The translations under genes and the position numbers were made by a program. A model generated the notes under the pieces. That model was not told where the DNA came from and made no database searches. It saw nothing but the letters and a program-made list of their open reading frames with translations. From Corynebacterium stercoris (GTDB lineage: Bacteria > Actinomycetota > Actinomycetes > Mycobacteriales > Mycobacteriaceae): a stretch of 64,000 bases of DNA. How positions within the stretch are numbered: the stretch's first letter is position 1; each line of letters starts with the position of its first letter. Positions 62,764-64,000 of the stretch are shown here, one piece after another. Location: the NCBI RefSeq assembly GCF_024160105.1, contig NZ_JAMFTQ010000003.1:185836-249835 (forward strand). Reading direction: 5' to 3'.

Positions 62764-62790
62764 AAATTTAAAATCGACGGAGTGTCGTCG
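62759..62790 (-). repeat. Degenerate copy of the FKFNV-tail repeat
   Basis: On the minus strand it reads RRHSVDFKFNV then TAA, a diverged version of the tail at 40899 and 58006. The CGACGG...TCGTCG hairpin is kept. It sits between higBA and the IS3 left edge. Confidence 0.55.
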
Positions 62791-62894
62791 ATAAATAACC
62801 ATTTGATGCGCGCGTGCGGAATTAACAACGAAATACCGCTAAAACGGGGGCGCGGATGATTTGTTGGACCACTGCCGGGGCGGAAGGGTTCAAC

Positions 62895-63911
62895 ATGGGT
62901 AAGTATTTTCCTTTGGCGGCGCGGCAGCGTGCTGTGGAGTTGTTTGAAGAGGGGGTTTCTACTGTTGCGGTGTGCCGGCGTATCGAGGAGGAGTTTGGGC
63001 GCCGCCCGGGTGTAGCGGCGGTGCGTAATTGGGTTCGCCGGGCTCAGCGTGGCGAGTCGTTACGCTCGCGTCCTCACACGGAGCACCCGCCAGGGGTGAA
63101 GGCTGCTGCTGTTGCGGCCAGGTTGACGGGTCGGTCGATCATGGAGGTTGCCGATACGTACGGGGTGAGCGTGTTTTCGGTGGTGTCGTGGACGCAGACG
63201 ATGTGGCCAGATCCTTCACAAGCCGCGTCGTTGAGCTTCGATGAGGTCGTGGCGGAGACAATCAAACGCATGGATGCTTTACCTCCTCGCCCGCCTAAGC
63301 GGGCGAAACGGCCCCAAAAACCAGACCCCGAACCTGCCCCTGATCAGCGACAGCCGGATCTGTCGCAGGTGCCGGCTGATGCGTTGGCGTGGGTCGATCA
63401 GTGGGTGCCGGGTCCAGGGCCGGTGCCGGATCTTGAGGATCTGCCTGCCGATTACGACGCGGTAGTTGCGTTGTTGAAGCAGGAACGCGACCGCAACCTG
63501 GTCAAAGACGCGATGATTCACGGGTTGTACACCCAGCTTGAGGAGCAGACGAAACGCGGTGGTCCGGGAAAAGCTGACGGCCGCAGAAACCCCACCAACG
63601 CGGTGAAAACCCACGCGGTGGACTTTCTGCGGGAGCACACCACCATGACCATCAAGCAGGCATGTGAAGCAGTCGGGATTGCAAAGTCGTCGTATCACGA
63701 CCAGCTTTTGCAGCGTGAGCAGGCTCAGCGTCGCCAGCAGCACCGCGACCAGATCGCGAGCCGCATTGCCGCGGTGGCCACGGAACTGGACTTGGTCTAT
63801 GGCTACCGCCGTATACACGCGCACCTGAAACAGCAGGGGGTGACCGTGTCAGAAAAGATCGTGCTGGCCGTCATGCGGAGGGTGTCAGGAATTTTGTGTG
63901 TGAGGCTCTGA
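62895..63911 (+). pseudogene. IS3-family transposase, truncated by an IS256 insertion
   Basis: The frame has an N-terminal helix-turn-helix (MGKYFPLAARQRAVELFEEGVSTVAVCRRIEEEFGRR), a second HTH, a Pro-rich linker and the start of the integrase part (KQACEAVGIAKSSYHDQLL...VYGYRRIHAHLKQQGVTVSEKIVLAVMRR). From about 63880 the sequence belongs to the next IS, so the DDE core is missing. The ORF is one long fused frame without the usual orfA/orfB frameshift. The left edge of the IS is near 62847 (TGATTTGTTGGACCACTG). Confidence 0.85.
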
Positions 63912-64000
63912 TCTGAAGGAGTTTCACCGATAATGACTACGGTGTCACCGAAGAAAGGCCATGACCCGGCGAGGGTCAACGCGATCAGCGAGAAGCTGAT
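63880..64000 (+). mobile_element. IS256-family insertion sequence, left end
   Basis: GGGTGTCAGGAATTTTGTGT at 63880 is a typical terminal inverted repeat start, followed by a transposase start. The element interrupts the IS3 transposase frame and continues past the right edge. Confidence 0.75.
63933..64000 (+). CDS. IS256-family transposase, N-terminal part
   Basis: The frame begins MTTVSPKKGHDPARVNAISEK, the N terminus of corynebacterial IS256-type (mutator family) transposases, with AAGGAG upstream. Only 22 residues are in the window. Confidence 0.75.
   Translation, partial: MTTVSPKKGHDPARVNAISEKL

Noticed and set aside
1..64000. CRISPR arrays or rRNA genes
   Set aside because: I saw no regularly spaced repeats with unique spacers and no rRNA-like sequence; the only RNA gene I can support is tRNA-Sec.

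Overview
The window is high-GC actinobacterial DNA, most likely Corynebacterium. It has a corynebacterial cop locus order (copB, copZ, copS, copR, then a divergent lipoprotein gene and copO), a DtxR-type iron box, GTG and TTG starts, and corynebacterial IS3 and IS256 relatives. I made these identifications by reading the sequence; no database search was run.

Region 1 (1-8.2 kb) is a compact selenocysteine island: selB (cut by the window edge), selA, the selenocysteine tRNA and selD, next to a three-subunit membrane-anchored formate dehydrogenase. The catalytic subunit is split by an in-frame TGA that is almost certainly Sec189, with a bacterial SECIS-like hairpin just after it. An oxalate/formate-type MFS transporter lies at 12.6-14.0 kb.

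Region 2 (8.3-39.3 kb) is ordinary chromosome: a DUF4185 secreted protein, MFS exporter, spermidine-synthase-like protein, LigD/Ku end joining, an iron-regulated siderophore ABC importer, a secreted trypsin-like protease with a membrane acyltransferase, a two-component system, an ADP-ribosylglycohydrolase, a lipoprotein-dependent ABC importer, a VapBC-type toxin-antitoxin pair coupled to two metabolic-type genes, a MoxR/VWA pair, a Fic protein overlapping the chromate transporter chrA, and a KstD-like flavoprotein.

Region 3 (39.5-64 kb) is accessory. About 20 kb of metal and stress functions is bracketed by two 589-bp direct repeats (five differences), each a complete relBE-type toxin-antitoxin module. 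Inside are a CmtR-like sensor with a P1B-4 ATPase, an ArsO-like monooxygenase, a TipA-like regulator, a DyP peroxidase, an IS21 element, a complete copper-resistance cluster (copB, copZ, copSR, lipoprotein, copO) and merR/merA. Outside the repeats are duplicated arfB genes and fragments of a glycolipid-binding-protein gene, then higBA and an IS3 element interrupted by an IS256 element.

Broken genes cluster at the joints of this region (tlpA, IS3 orfB, serine resolvase, luciferase-like oxidoreductase, glycolipid-binding protein, istA). A short repeat whose minus strand reads as a protein tail ending FKFNV-stop recurs there. The region therefore looks assembled by repeated insertion and recombination. 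The relBE repeats could act both as addiction modules and as crossover sites for loss of the metal cluster as a 20,038-bp circle.
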